Assembly (NCBI RefSeq): GCF_014698115.1
Contig: NZ_JACJSJ010000026.1
Span: forward strand, 27,960 to 91,959
From: Nostoc sp. FACHB-973
GTDB lineage: Bacteria; Cyanobacteriota; Cyanobacteriia; Cyanobacteriales; Nostocaceae
DNA length: 64,000 nt
Reading direction: 5' to 3'
Within the stretch, counting starts at the first letter, position 1. Every line of letters starts with the position of its first letter. The position numbers and the translations under genes were made by a program. Of the stretch, positions 25,033 through 33,087 are shown piece by piece. Under the pieces are notes generated by a model. That model worked only from the letters and a program-made list of their open reading frames with translations, was not told where the DNA came from and did not search any database.

Positions 25033-25128
25033 TTTATAACTTTAGGATAATTTATTTGATCAAGAGAATGTTTATAAATAAAACTATAGGTGCTACACAC
25101 CTATGTACAGTAAGGGAGGTGAACAATC
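25033..25128 (+). promoter_or_regulatory. Upstream region of Tyr-rich precursor 3, with the conserved hairpin
   Basis: TTTATAACTTTAG (25033-25045), a possible -10 TATAAA (25073-25078), then ATAGGTG (25086-25092), loop CTACA, CACCTAT (25098-25104). The leader GTAAGGGAGGTGAACAATC before the ATG contains a strong ribosome-binding site (GGGAGGTG). Spacing between the first box and the hairpin is 53 bp here and 52 bp in the copy before precursor 2. Confidence 0.7.
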
Positions 25129-25284
25129 ATGTTAGAGCAAATCATCAAATCTGATCTGTTGACGGAGTTATCCACAGAAGAACAACAGCTTCTTACTGGA
25201 GGATATTATGGTGGCGACAACTATTATACTGGTTACGATGATTACGGCAATGCTTACCACTGTTACCCCGTTTACTATTACTAA
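25129..25284 (+). CDS. Double-glycine-leader precursor peptide 3, Tyr-rich core (short gene)
   Basis: 51 aa, below common gene-length cut-offs. Translation gives a 25-aa leader (KSDLLTELSTEEQQLLTGG at its end) and a 26-aa core that starts YYGGDNYYTGYDDYG and ends PVYYY. Eleven of the 26 core residues are Tyr, with one Cys and one His. Leader length, core length and Tyr count are the same as in precursor 2, while the core sequences differ almost completely. The ATG at 25129 follows GGGAGGTG at a good distance. Upstream and downstream elements match precursor 2, so this is a tandem gene duplication with a diverged core. It is a predicted substrate of the C39 exporter; function unknown. Confidence 0.85.
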   Translation: MLEQIIKSDLLTELSTEEQQLLTGGYYGGDNYYTGYDDYGNAYHCYPVYYY

Positions 25285-25288
25285 ATTG

Positions 25289-25416
25289 GCAAAGCTACGG
25301 TTTGGGTAGTCGCGTAGTTTAAACTTTGCAATTGGCAAAGGGATGAGAAGACTTATATAACTCGCTCAAGATAAATCAAGTTTTGAGAAAGTTTGAACAG
25401 TCACTTCTATTCTCTT
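25289..25416 (+). ncRNA. Structured 3' elements after precursor 3
   Basis: First hairpin: GCAAAG+CTACG (25289-25299) pairs with CGTAG (25313-25317) and CTTTGC (25324-25329), with TTTAAA bulged. Second: AGAAG+ACT (25346-25353) pairs with AGT (25399-25401) and CTTCT (25404-25408), enclosing CTCAA (25365-25369) / TTGAG (25383-25387). The equivalents lie at 24521-24655, and copy 1 of the second element at 19377-19450. Confidence 0.65.
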
Positions 25417-25446
25417 AAGGCGTTAAATCAACCCCCTAGAGACAAA

Positions 25447-25478
25447 AAAGGTAGATGCTATCTTTAGCATCTACCTTT
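25447..25478 (+). terminator. Strong 14-bp terminator hairpin of precursor 3
   Basis: AAAGGTAGATGCTA (25447-25460), loop TCTT, TAGCATCTACCTTT (25465-25478), then CTATTT. Perfect stem with a T-ended 3' arm. Confidence 0.8.
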
Positions 25479-25581
25479 CTATTTGCGCTTTATTAATTTA
25501 AGTAAAACCAATTGCCAATATGCATTTTGAGTACTTTGGTATTAAAGAGTGCAAATTACGCTTATAATTGTGGTGAGTCTA

Positions 25582-26487
25582 TTAACTGCGAAGCGGTCGC
25601 TCCCAAATCCAATCCTGTAAAATCGGATTAACTAGCTCTGGCGCTTCATCTTGGGGACAATGCCCCACTCCTTCTAAAGGAATAAACTTTTGTACCTGGG
25701 GATAATTCGCTAATTCTCTACCTAATTCAATAGGTTCCCACGGATCGGCTGCTCCCCACAAAATAATTGCCGGACAAGGTAACAACGGTAAAAGGTCTTC
25801 TGGTAGCGGCCCTGTGGAATAAGATGTAAATGCAAGAAACACTGCCACAGCACCAGGATCGCTGGCTGGGGAAGTCAGAATATCTACCAATTCATCTGTG
25901 ACTACTTCTGCGTTGGCATAGGCTTTGAGGAGAATTTTCCGGACTGTTTTCGGTTTGGCGACTTGATTGAAAAAGAACTTGCCAACTGGTTTAATAGATA
26001 ACACCCGTTGCAGTAAAGGCGCTCCTGCACGACGAATCCAAGGTAAAGTTACCCGTTTGCGATCGTGCAACAACCGTAGAGAACAGTTGAGCAAAGCAAC
26101 TCCCAAAGCAACATCTGGCTGACTCACCGCTGCTTGCATGGCTACAATACAGCCAATGGAATTTCCAACTAAAAAAGCTGGCTCACCCACTACTTCACGG
26201 CAAAAATCTGCTACTTGCTGTCCCCAGGTTTCTAGCGTATAGGCAATTTTTTCACCGGGTTCGGGTTTGGCTGAAGCGCCAAAACCAATCAAATCAATGG
26301 CATAAACCCGGCAATTCTCTGCCAATACAGGAATATTTTTTCGCCAGTGCCACCAAGAAGCCCCAAAGCCATGCACCAGAACAACAGCTGGCCCAGTGGT
26401 TCCTTGAGTTTGATAGCAAATAGTAAAACCCTGCCAAATCCAGGTTTTTGTAGACGTAAGCGCTGTTTTTGAACTTGAGGTTGTCAT
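25582..26487 (-). CDS. Alpha/beta-fold hydrolase
   Basis: 301 aa from the ATG at 26487; a GTG 18 bp upstream is possible but less likely. Fold markers: oxyanion loop HGFGASWWHW (39-48), DLIGFGAS, nucleophile S110 in GNSIGC, acid D248 in WGAADPWEP, and H276 in GVGHCPQDEAPE, so the catalytic triad is complete. It is of the type often encoded in cyanobacteria and plants (pheophytinase/haloperoxidase-like family); the substrate cannot be told. The nucleophile elbow has Ile where many esterases have Met or Gln. It converges with the peptide locus and is separated from it by the terminator at 25447-25478. Confidence 0.85.
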   Translation of the reverse strand: MTTSSSKTALTSTKTWIWQGFTICYQTQGTTGPAVVLVHGFGASWWHWRKNIPVLAENCRVYAIDLIGFGASAKPEPGEKIAYTLETWGQQVADFCREVVGEPAFLVGNSIGCIVAMQAAVSQPDVALGVALLNCSLRLLHDRKRVTLPWIRRAGAPLLQRVLSIKPVGKFFFNQVAKPKTVRKILLKAYANAEVVTDELVDILTSPASDPGAVAVFLAFTSYSTGPLPEDLLPLLPCPAIILWGAADPWEPIELGRELANYPQVQKFIPLEGVGHCPQDEAPELVNPILQDWIWERPLRS

Positions 26488-27071
26488 GGGAAATTTGATG
26501 AACACAATATAAGATTTTCAGCAGCAAACTCAAGCAAAATTATTTTGATTTTGCCTAAAATTTATCAGATTTTAAAATTAAATCCTTTGCTCTGGTGATA
26601 ACTTAGACATACACCACTAAAGCTTCTAGGCATCTAATACTAGCTTTATGCTAATAGTTTTATCTAGCATAGGCAGTCTTGAGCTTGTTAATAAAGGTAA
26701 TTTACTCACAACTTAGATTATGTCAGTTTTAATAAACCCAACTTCTGCCATCTGAATCAAATTCTCGCCGTGTTGGCACACATTTATAATGTAATGCTAT
26801 TCTTGAGCTTTGATAACCATGCTACTTTTGATACTTCAAATCTAGTAACATTGCTTGTTCCTTACCAGGCAAGATATACAGTCAACATACCATTTTAAAT
26901 GCGATCAAATTAGCATCAATGCTAGATTCAGTAGTTTCACAATTTACGATCGCCAACTTCGTTTATAAAATTGTTGAACATGAGGCATCGGCTAAGGGGT
27001 GGTTTGCAACTGGAAACTGACGCTGAATTTAACAATATTTTTCTTGTTCCTAGTTCTGCGAGCCAGAAAAG
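26488..27071. other. Intergenic region between divergent hydrolase and redoxin genes
   Basis: About 580 bp, AT-rich, with no supported gene. A short repeated motif (TAGCAT/AATGCTA, near 26650-26670 and 26910-26925) is present, but no clear promoter or structured element was found. Confidence 0.4.
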
Positions 27072-27614
27072 ATGAATATAGTAGAAACAATTGATACTCC
27101 CATCGGAAGCTACGCACCAGATTTTGAACTCCCAGGAATTGATGGTCAAGTACACCATCTTAGCCGTTATCTTGAGAAGTTCCGGGCAGTCGGCGTCGTT
27201 TTCATCTGTAACCACTGTCCTTATGTAGACTTGTATCTAGATAGACTCAAAAACATTCAAGCCGAATTTGCTCTTTCAAGCTTTACCCTAATTGGCATGA
27301 ATGGTAGCGACTCAGGCTCAACCTTTGAAAATATGAAAACTTTTGCCGGGCGTCACAAGTTGAACTTCCCTTACCTGTGGGACCCAACCCAAGATGTGAC
27401 CCGTAGTTTTGGGGCTACAAAAACACCAATGGCTTTTTTGATAGATACTACTGGTGTAGTACGCTACAAAGGTCAAATTGACGATCGCCCCCAAAACCCG
27501 TCATCTGTGGGAGAGGATTATTTGAAAACTGCGATCGCCTGTTTGTTTGCTGGTCAAGAAATAGGTATACCACAAACAGAACCAATAGGTACTACATTGA
27601 TTTGGCGTAACTAG
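27072..27614 (+). CDS. Thioredoxin-fold redoxin (AhpC/TSA-like, CNHCP motif)
   Basis: 180 aa. The thioredoxin fold begins [20 protein letters not shown]; the active site is C46-N-H-C49 in FICNHCPYV, a CxxC-like pair with an adjacent Pro. The cis-Pro loop is probably [11 protein letters not shown], and [10 protein letters not shown] follows as in resA/TlpA- and peroxiredoxin-like redoxins. The protein lacks a signal peptide, so it acts in the cytosol. Likely a thiol-disulfide oxidoreductase or peroxiredoxin relative; partners unknown. It lies 71 bp upstream of pyrH on the same strand and may share its transcript. Confidence 0.85.
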   Translation: MNIVETIDTPIGSYAPDFELPGIDGQVHHLSRYLEKFRAVGVVFICNHCPYVDLYLDRLKNIQAEFALSSFTLIGMNGSDSGSTFENMKTFAGRHKLNFPYLWDPTQDVTRSFGATKTPMAFLIDTTGVVRYKGQIDDRPQNPSSVGEDYLKTAIACLFAGQEIGIPQTEPIGTTLIWRN

Positions 27615-27685
27615 ACATAGATAGTCCCTGTAACTGCTATCTTAAATTGGAGGCAATTGCAACTTTTTTGATAAAGCGTAACTTC

Positions 27686-28414
27686 ATGGGAACGAATTAC
27701 CGACGGGTTTTACTCAAACTAAGCGGTGAAGCTTTAATGGGTAACATGGGCTATGGCATTGATCCAGAAGTGGTGAAAGAAATAGCCCAGGAAGTAGCAG
27801 AGGTAGCAGCCACTGGGACTCAAATGGCCATAGTTGTTGGCGGCGGCAATATTTTTCGTGGCGTCAAAGCAGCATCGGCGGGGATGGACAGGGCAACCGC
27901 TGACTACATAGGAATGATTGCCACGGTAATGAATGCCATGACGATGCAAGATTCGCTAGAGCGAATAGGAGTGCAGACGCGGGTGCAAACTGCGATCGCT
28001 ATGCAAGAATTAGCGGAACCGTATATTCGTCGTCGTGCCATCCGTCATCTTGAAAAAGGGCGGGTGGTAATTTTTGGTGCTGGTTCTGGAAATCCCTTTT
28101 TTACTACAGACACCACTGCGGCATTAAGAGCCGCAGAAATTGATGCCGAAGTGATTTTTAAAGCCACCAAGGTAGACGGAATATATGATGCCGATCCTCA
28201 TATTCATCCTGACGCCAAGCGTTATAACACCCTCACCTACGCCCATGTTTTGGCTCATGATTTGCGGGTAATGGATAGTACTGCGATTGCCTTGTGTAAA
28301 GAAAATAATATCCCAATTTTGGTATTTGACCTAACGGTGCGAGGTAACATCCACCGAGCAGTCATGGGAGAAACCATCGGCACCCTTGTGGGAGGTTCTT
28401 GTGAAATTAGCTGA
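27686..28414 (+). CDS. pyrH: Uridylate kinase (UMP kinase)
   Basis: 242 aa from the ATG at 27686 ([19 protein letters not shown]); a TTG 39 bp upstream has a GGAGG just after it, but the family N-terminus supports the ATG. Family motifs: [45 protein letters not shown] and the C-terminal [17 protein letters not shown]. It makes UDP from UMP and ATP in pyrimidine supply. It overlaps frr by 14 bp, the common pyrH-frr order, so the two are translationally coupled. Confidence 0.97.
   Translation: MGTNYRRVLLKLSGEALMGNMGYGIDPEVVKEIAQEVAEVAATGTQMAIVVGGGNIFRGVKAASAGMDRATADYIGMIATVMNAMTMQDSLERIGVQTRVQTAIAMQELAEPYIRRRAIRHLEKGRVVIFGAGSGNPFFTTDTTAALRAAEIDAEVIFKATKVDGIYDADPHIHPDAKRYNTLTYAHVLAHDLRVMDSTAIALCKENNIPILVFDLTVRGNIHRAVMGETIGTLVGGSCEIS
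28391..28395 (+). promoter_or_regulatory. Ribosome-binding site that fixes the GTG start of frr
   Basis: GGAGG lies 5 nt before GTG at 28401, inside the end of pyrH. It supports GTG (VKLAEAES) over the upstream in-frame ATG at 28386. Confidence 0.85.
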
Positions 28415-28949
28415 AGCTGAGAGTACGATGCAAAAAACCGTTGAGTCAACTCAACGAGCTTTTAACACAATTCGCACTGGCCGCGCCAATGCGAGTTTAC
28501 TAGATAAAGTGTTGGTGGACTACTACGGTTCGCCTACAGGACTAAAATCACTGGCAAACATTAGCACACCAGATGCGACAACGATCCTCATTCAACCCTA
28601 CGATCGCAGCAGTTTAAACATCATTGAAAAGGCGATTTCTCTTTCGGATGTGGGTTTAACACCCAGTAACGATGGTACTGTAATTCGGCTGAATATTCCG
28701 CCTTTGACAAGCGATCGCCGGAAAGAACTAGTCAAACTTGCTGCTAAATATGCTGAAGAAGGTCGCGTTAGCATTCGCAACATTCGTCGTGATGCCATAG
28801 ACTCGATTCGCAAACAGGAAAAAAACACGGAAATTTCCGAAGATGAAGCACGGGATCAGCAAGACAAACTGCAAAAACTGACGAATAAATACACTGCCAG
28901 AATAGATGAATTGTTGGCAGAAAAAGAAAAAGACATCACGACTGTTTAA
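28401..28949 (+). CDS. frr: Ribosome recycling factor
   Basis: 182 aa from the GTG at 28401, decided by GGAGG five bases upstream. The sequence [42 protein letters not shown] is the family start, with KEKDITTV at the end; the alpha-helical arm and central domain ([32 protein letters not shown]) are complete. It splits post-termination ribosomes together with EF-G. It is cotranscribed with pyrH, and a strong terminator follows 22 bp after the stop. Confidence 0.97.
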   Translation: MKLAEAESTMQKTVESTQRAFNTIRTGRANASLLDKVLVDYYGSPTGLKSLANISTPDATTILIQPYDRSSLNIIEKAISLSDVGLTPSNDGTVIRLNIPPLTSDRRKELVKLAAKYAEEGRVSIRNIRRDAIDSIRKQEKNTEISEDEARDQQDKLQKLTNKYTARIDELLAEKEKDITTV

Positions 28950-28970
28950 AGTCTAAAATCTAAAGTCTAA

Positions 28971-29007
28971 AGGCTGAAGAATCATGAATAAATTCTTCAG
29001 CCTTTTT
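28971..29007 (+). terminator. Rho-independent terminator of pyrH-frr
   Basis: AGGCTGAAGAAT (28971-28982), a 9-nt loop, ATTCTTCAGCCT (28992-29003), then TTTTCTT. Perfect 12-bp stem and T-run. Confidence 0.9.
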
Positions 29008-29323
29008 CTTACAATGATGAAATTGGTAGCGGTTTTAAACGCAGAGGGGCGCGGAGTCAGCGCCGAGTAACGCGGAGCATCTTCTGAGTCAACCAAGGGT
29101 AGATGGGAGATGACTGTTAGCGATCGCTTTCCTGATTTTTGCCTTCTACCTCTGTCTTCCCCCAACCAAGATAGCCAAAAGTTTCCCAGACCCATATTTT
29201 GGTTTACCAGTCATGATAACCGCAGACCCATTGGCCTGTAGTTATGATGGACTGGCCTTTGACGCTCCCACCCCTTGAAGGGGTGGGATTCTTCTTTCAA
29301 CCAGCCAACTTACGTAAAAAAAT
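29008..29323. other. Intergenic region between convergent frr and porin genes
   Basis: No gene is supported. It contains an AACGCAGAGGGGCGCGGAG dispersed sequence near 29039 and the hairpin at 29267-29287. Confidence 0.4.
29267..29287. terminator. Short G/C-rich hairpin near the porin stop
   Basis: CCCACCCC, loop TTGAA, GGGGTGGG, then ATTCTTCTTTC. It may end the porin transcript from the other strand or be the remnant of an IS200/IS605 end, where such hairpins are common; no transposase is nearby. Confidence 0.5.
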
Positions 29324-31228
29324 CTAGAAAGTAAATGTAGTCCGGAGTACGCCTACAGTTGTAGTGTCGTTATTGCTGTCACCTTCAGGGTTAAACAAAA
29401 CAAAAGCGCCGGGAGTAATGCTGATATTATCAGTCAGCCTAAAGCGATAATACGCTTCTAAATGGTAAGGAGTAGCCCGATTTACCCCATCCGCAGTAAG
29501 TTGAGCATCACCACTAGCATCAGAGCGAAAAAGCGGTTGTCCAAAAATAATCCCCGCATTGTTCCCCGATTTAAATAAATCATTGAAGTGAAGCCCTACC
29601 ATCCAACTAGTAAAAGTGGTGGAAGCATCAACGCCGCCAGAAGAATCGTCAACAAACATTGCTGCACCATAACCAGACAAAGCTACCTTTGGAGAAAAGC
29701 GCCAAGTTAGCGTACCACCAACGGAATTGAGGGTAACAGGTGTTCCCAAAGGAACGCCAGCTAAAGCACCGATATCATCACGAATTAATCCTGTACCCAA
29801 AATATTAATTTCGTGATAACTGTGGGCATAGTTTAAACCAACATCTATCGAACTACTAGGTTTAAAGGTTAATTGGGTGCTAATAACGCTACTACCACCA
29901 AATACACCTGCTCCCAAAGGAGTATTAGAAACCCCTGGTAGAATATCACCTGCTTGTTGGGGTATGTTGGCATTTACACTGCCGTATAAAGCTCTTAAAT
30001 CCAACTGGGGAGAAATGTTAAAAATAAATCCCGCAGCCGATGCTAAACCAGTTCCGGAAGTACCACCAGAGACTCGTGCTATAGGATTTAAACCTGCAAA
30101 CCGAGAAATAGACTCTTGCCCTTCACCATAAAAAGGTGTTATGGCAGGAAAAGCATCTGTAGCTTCCGCCGCGGTTCCTGCAAACAAAGTCAATTTATCA
30201 GCGACAGGGAAAACATACAGTAACTTATACAGTTCTACGTTATTAGCTCCCACAGGTGATAACGTTTTAACATCCAAACCAGGAAACTGTGGTTCAAAAC
30301 TTGTTCTAGCACTACTAGCTGAGAGTAAAGGTGAAGCTAATCCTAAACTTTCTTGCAAGCTACCACTTCCGTCTACACCACCTAAAAAGTTATAAGCCTG
30401 CAAACCAGTGATTAATAAGTCTTTCCCAGTGAAGCTAGTGTTGAGGTTTAACCTAACTCGATTTACTAGGATAATATTAGGATCGCTTCTATCGGGTGCG
30501 CCACCTGTAGCACCTATCCCAGCAATAATTACCTCACCATTGAGTTTGGTAGTAGTGGAAAACTGATTTGCTTCTAGTTCTGCGGTGCGTGCTTCTATTG
30601 CATCCACTCGCCCCCGTAAGGTCGCTAGTTCCGCAGCAAAGTCTTCTTGCAATTTTTGCAAAGTCGCTAAATCTTCTTTGTTGACTAAATCAGAAGTTGC
30701 TGTGGCGATGAGTTCGTTGACTCGCTCTAAACAAGCATTTAAACCAGCAGCAAATTCATAACGAGTCATAGCACGATTGCCACGATACGTGCTATTAGGA
30801 TAACCAGCAATACAACCATAACGCTCAACTAAAGATTGCAATGCTTGAAAAGCCCAATCAGTTGGTTGCACATCAGACAATTGCGATACAGATGTTACTT
30901 GGGATCTGTCTTTGTCGTCTGATATCTGCAAGGATTTATATGCCGATGAATTCTGAGGTTTTTGCTCGTCTTTGATAGTAGTTGATTCTGCTTGAATATC
31001 ATTAGCTATCATCAATTCAGTTTCAGCAGTGTCAGGAAGGGGAATGTTATTAAATACCTTGACTTGATGAGAAACTTTGTTGTTTAAAATTGCTAATTTT
31101 TTAGGATTATTTATCGATTGTTCGCCGACTGTTGGCACTAAATTAGCTAGTACTTGTATGGGTAACAGTCCGTAAATTAAACACAAAAAAGTAGCTCCAC
31201 TAGCAGAAGCTAGAAGATACTTTGCCAT
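29324..31228 (-). CDS. Outer-membrane porin with SLH domain and OprB domain (iron uptake porin type)
   Basis: 634 aa. A signal peptide (~1-28) and an unusually polar linker (~30-115) precede an SLH domain (~120-180: VQPTDWAFQALQSLVERYGCIAGYPNSTYRGNRAMTRYEFAAGL), which in cyanobacteria binds the pyruvylated peptidoglycan. A short coiled coil (~185-225, LQEDFAAELATLRGRVDAIEARTAELE) leads to an OprB-type beta-barrel ending GVLRTTFTF, whose final Phe suits BAM recognition. Proteins of this design (SomA/SomB-like) are the main cyanobacterial porins and pass inorganic ions, including iron. The gene is alone; an ATG at 31228 follows AGGAG on the minus strand. Confidence 0.9.
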   Translation of the reverse strand: MAKYLLASASGATFLCLIYGLLPIQVLANLVPTVGEQSINNPKKLAILNNKVSHQVKVFNNIPLPDTAETELMIANDIQAESTTIKDEQKPQNSSAYKSLQISDDKDRSQVTSVSQLSDVQPTDWAFQALQSLVERYGCIAGYPNSTYRGNRAMTRYEFAAGLNACLERVNELIATATSDLVNKEDLATLQKLQEDFAAELATLRGRVDAIEARTAELEANQFSTTTKLNGEVIIAGIGATGGAPDRSDPNIILVNRVRLNLNTSFTGKDLLITGLQAYNFLGGVDGSGSLQESLGLASPLLSASSARTSFEPQFPGLDVKTLSPVGANNVELYKLLYVFPVADKLTLFAGTAAEATDAFPAITPFYGEGQESISRFAGLNPIARVSGGTSGTGLASAAGFIFNISPQLDLRALYGSVNANIPQQAGDILPGVSNTPLGAGVFGGSSVISTQLTFKPSSSIDVGLNYAHSYHEINILGTGLIRDDIGALAGVPLGTPVTLNSVGGTLTWRFSPKVALSGYGAAMFVDDSSGGVDASTTFTSWMVGLHFNDLFKSGNNAGIIFGQPLFRSDASGDAQLTADGVNRATPYHLEAYYRFRLTDNISITPGAFVLFNPEGDSNNDTTTVGVLRTTFTF

Positions 31229-31682
31229 GAATGCTCCTCACAAATGTAGAATATTAAGAAAATTTATCTACGATATTTAAAAGTTCTGAAGCACTCTCAA
31301 GTAGATTGCTCAAAACAATTTTGCTTCCTGTAAGGAATTACCGTAGATATTAAAATCTAGTAAATACTATTTAGAGAAAAAATTAACATTAACATTCATA
31401 TAGAATTTTTATTGTATTAATAATTATATTTGAAGCATTGAAAATATCTATAGTAACTATAGAAATCATATTTGATTTTTGAAATATACGTAGTGGCGTA
31501 ACGCACTAAAACCTTCAGATGGTGCGTTAGGCTACGCCATAACACACCCTACATATTTTTATATATGTAGCGACCAGCAATCAGAAACGCATTCCCTATT
31601 CCCTATTCCCTATTCCCCATTCCCTATATGTAATGGTAGGCGCGTTAGCTTAAACTAATTGAGAAGCAAAATTTCAGTCATT
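31229..31682. other. Intergenic region between divergent porin and reductase genes
   Basis: The porin promoter should lie in the AT-rich half (31229-31460). The rest holds a TAACGCAC inverted repeat (31495-31530, GTAACGCAC / GTGCGTTA) and CCCTATT heptamers (31590-31630). No gene is supported. Confidence 0.5.
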
Positions 31683-32804
31683 ATGTACGATTGCATCATT
31701 GTCGGTGCTGGGCCAGCTGGTGGGACAGCGGCATATCACTTAGCTAAACAGGGTCGCTCAGTATTAATTTTAGAGAAAGAATCCCTGCCAAGATATAAAC
31801 CTTGTGGTGGTGGTGTATCTCCAGCGATCGCTCAATGGTTTGACTTTGATTTTAGCCCAGCGATTTCTTTAAAAGCAGACTTGCTTCGTTTTACCTGGAA
31901 ACTAGGCGACCCTGTGGAAACGAAAATCGCCACAAAAGAACCAGTTTGGATGGTGCGGCGGGATGTTTTTGATTATTTCTTAGTCCAACAAGCCGAAAAA
32001 CAAGGAGCTAAACTCCAAGATAATACTGAAGTGACTGGTATCGAATTTCAAAGCGATTATTGGCAAGTTAACACAGCTAACGGCCCAGTTACAGGTCGCT
32101 ATTTAATTGCAGCTGATGGTGCCAAAGGATCGATGGCAAAATGGCTAGGTTTCAAAGAACGTAAACGTCTCCTCACAGGAGCTTTAGAGGCAGAAGTTCC
32201 TGGTATCGCAGAAAACAAACCCACAATTCATTTTGAGTTTGGCTTAGTAAAAAACGGCTATCTTTGGAACTTTCCCAAAGCTGATGGTTATTCTATAGGT
32301 GTGGGAACCTTCATCGGCCGTCAACCCCAGGATTTTAAAAAGATTTTGGATGAGTACGCCAAATCATTAAATGTAGACCTCAAAACCACTAAGCAATATG
32401 GTCATCCCCTTTGTATTTGGGATGGTAATCAAAAGCTGCACACTCAAAATGCGGTTTTAGCTGGGGAAGCTGCTTGTCTAGTCGATCCTATGACAGCAGA
32501 GGGCATTCGCCCTTCAATTTTTAGCGGTTTACTCGCAGCCGCAACCATTAACGAAGCACTTGCTGGTGACACCAACGCTTTAGAAAAATATAGCGAAGCC
32601 ATTAACCAAGAGTGGGGTACTGAGATGGCTTGGGCGCAAAAATTAGCTACAGCATTCTATCGATTTTCCAACATTGGCTACAAAGTTGGTATTAAGCACC
32701 CCTCTGCTCCCCAAGTCATGGGTAAAATTATGTGCGGGGAACTCCGCTATGGGGACATTGCCGGTCGTGCTTTGAAGCATTTAATTCCTGGGTTTAGCAA
32801 TTGA
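31683..32804 (+). CDS. Geranylgeranyl reductase-family FAD oxidoreductase
   Basis: 373 aa from the ATG at 31683 (MYDCIIVGAGPAG); an upstream TTG is rejected. FAD motif GAGPAG at residues 8-13, RYKPCGGGVSP (the family PCGGG motif), VRRDVFDYFL, and the GD-type FAD motif AGEAACLVDPMTAEGIRPS. The length suits the geranylgeranyl reductase/ChlP-like family; ChlP itself is usually about 400 aa with stronger conservation, so this is more safely a family member. It would hydrogenate isoprenoid chains, for example on chlorophyll, tocopherol or archaeal-like lipids. Its true substrate is open. Confidence 0.85.
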   Translation: MYDCIIVGAGPAGGTAAYHLAKQGRSVLILEKESLPRYKPCGGGVSPAIAQWFDFDFSPAISLKADLLRFTWKLGDPVETKIATKEPVWMVRRDVFDYFLVQQAEKQGAKLQDNTEVTGIEFQSDYWQVNTANGPVTGRYLIAADGAKGSMAKWLGFKERKRLLTGALEAEVPGIAENKPTIHFEFGLVKNGYLWNFPKADGYSIGVGTFIGRQPQDFKKILDEYAKSLNVDLKTTKQYGHPLCIWDGNQKLHTQNAVLAGEAACLVDPMTAEGIRPSIFSGLLAAATINEALAGDTNALEKYSEAINQEWGTEMAWAQKLATAFYRFSNIGYKVGIKHPSAPQVMGKIMCGELRYGDIAGRALKHLIPGFSN

Positions 32805-32940
32805 GAGGGCTGAGTTCAGAGTGGAGTGCAGACAATTCGTAGGGGCACAACATGTTGTGCCCCTACCAATACTGCTAGGTTAAGGAATTTCTTGGTTGAG
32901 GCAAGTTGTTCAATAGCCGGGGGAGAAATGGAGGCTGGCG

Positions 32941-32997
32941 TTGAGTTTTGCCTCCCCTGCTTCCCCTGCTTCCCCTGCCTCCCCTGCCTCCCCTGCC
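32941..32997. repeat. Nine-bp tandem repeat (CTTCCCCTG / CCTCCCCTG)n
   Basis: Six to seven tandem units of TTCCCCTGC/CTCCCCTGC between the reductase and pfkA, which converge here. Confidence 0.8.
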
Positions 32998-33087
32998 TAT
33001 CCGAGCAGTATTGATGCCCCTACCGTGTGCCTCATTCAAATGAAAATCGCTAGAAGAGTTATTTTCCCCCTCATGTCCCCGACTCCA

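Noticed and set aside
29267..29287. IS200/IS605 element end
   Set aside because: A hairpin of that style is present, but no transposase, second end or target repeat could be found; kept only as a hairpin feature.
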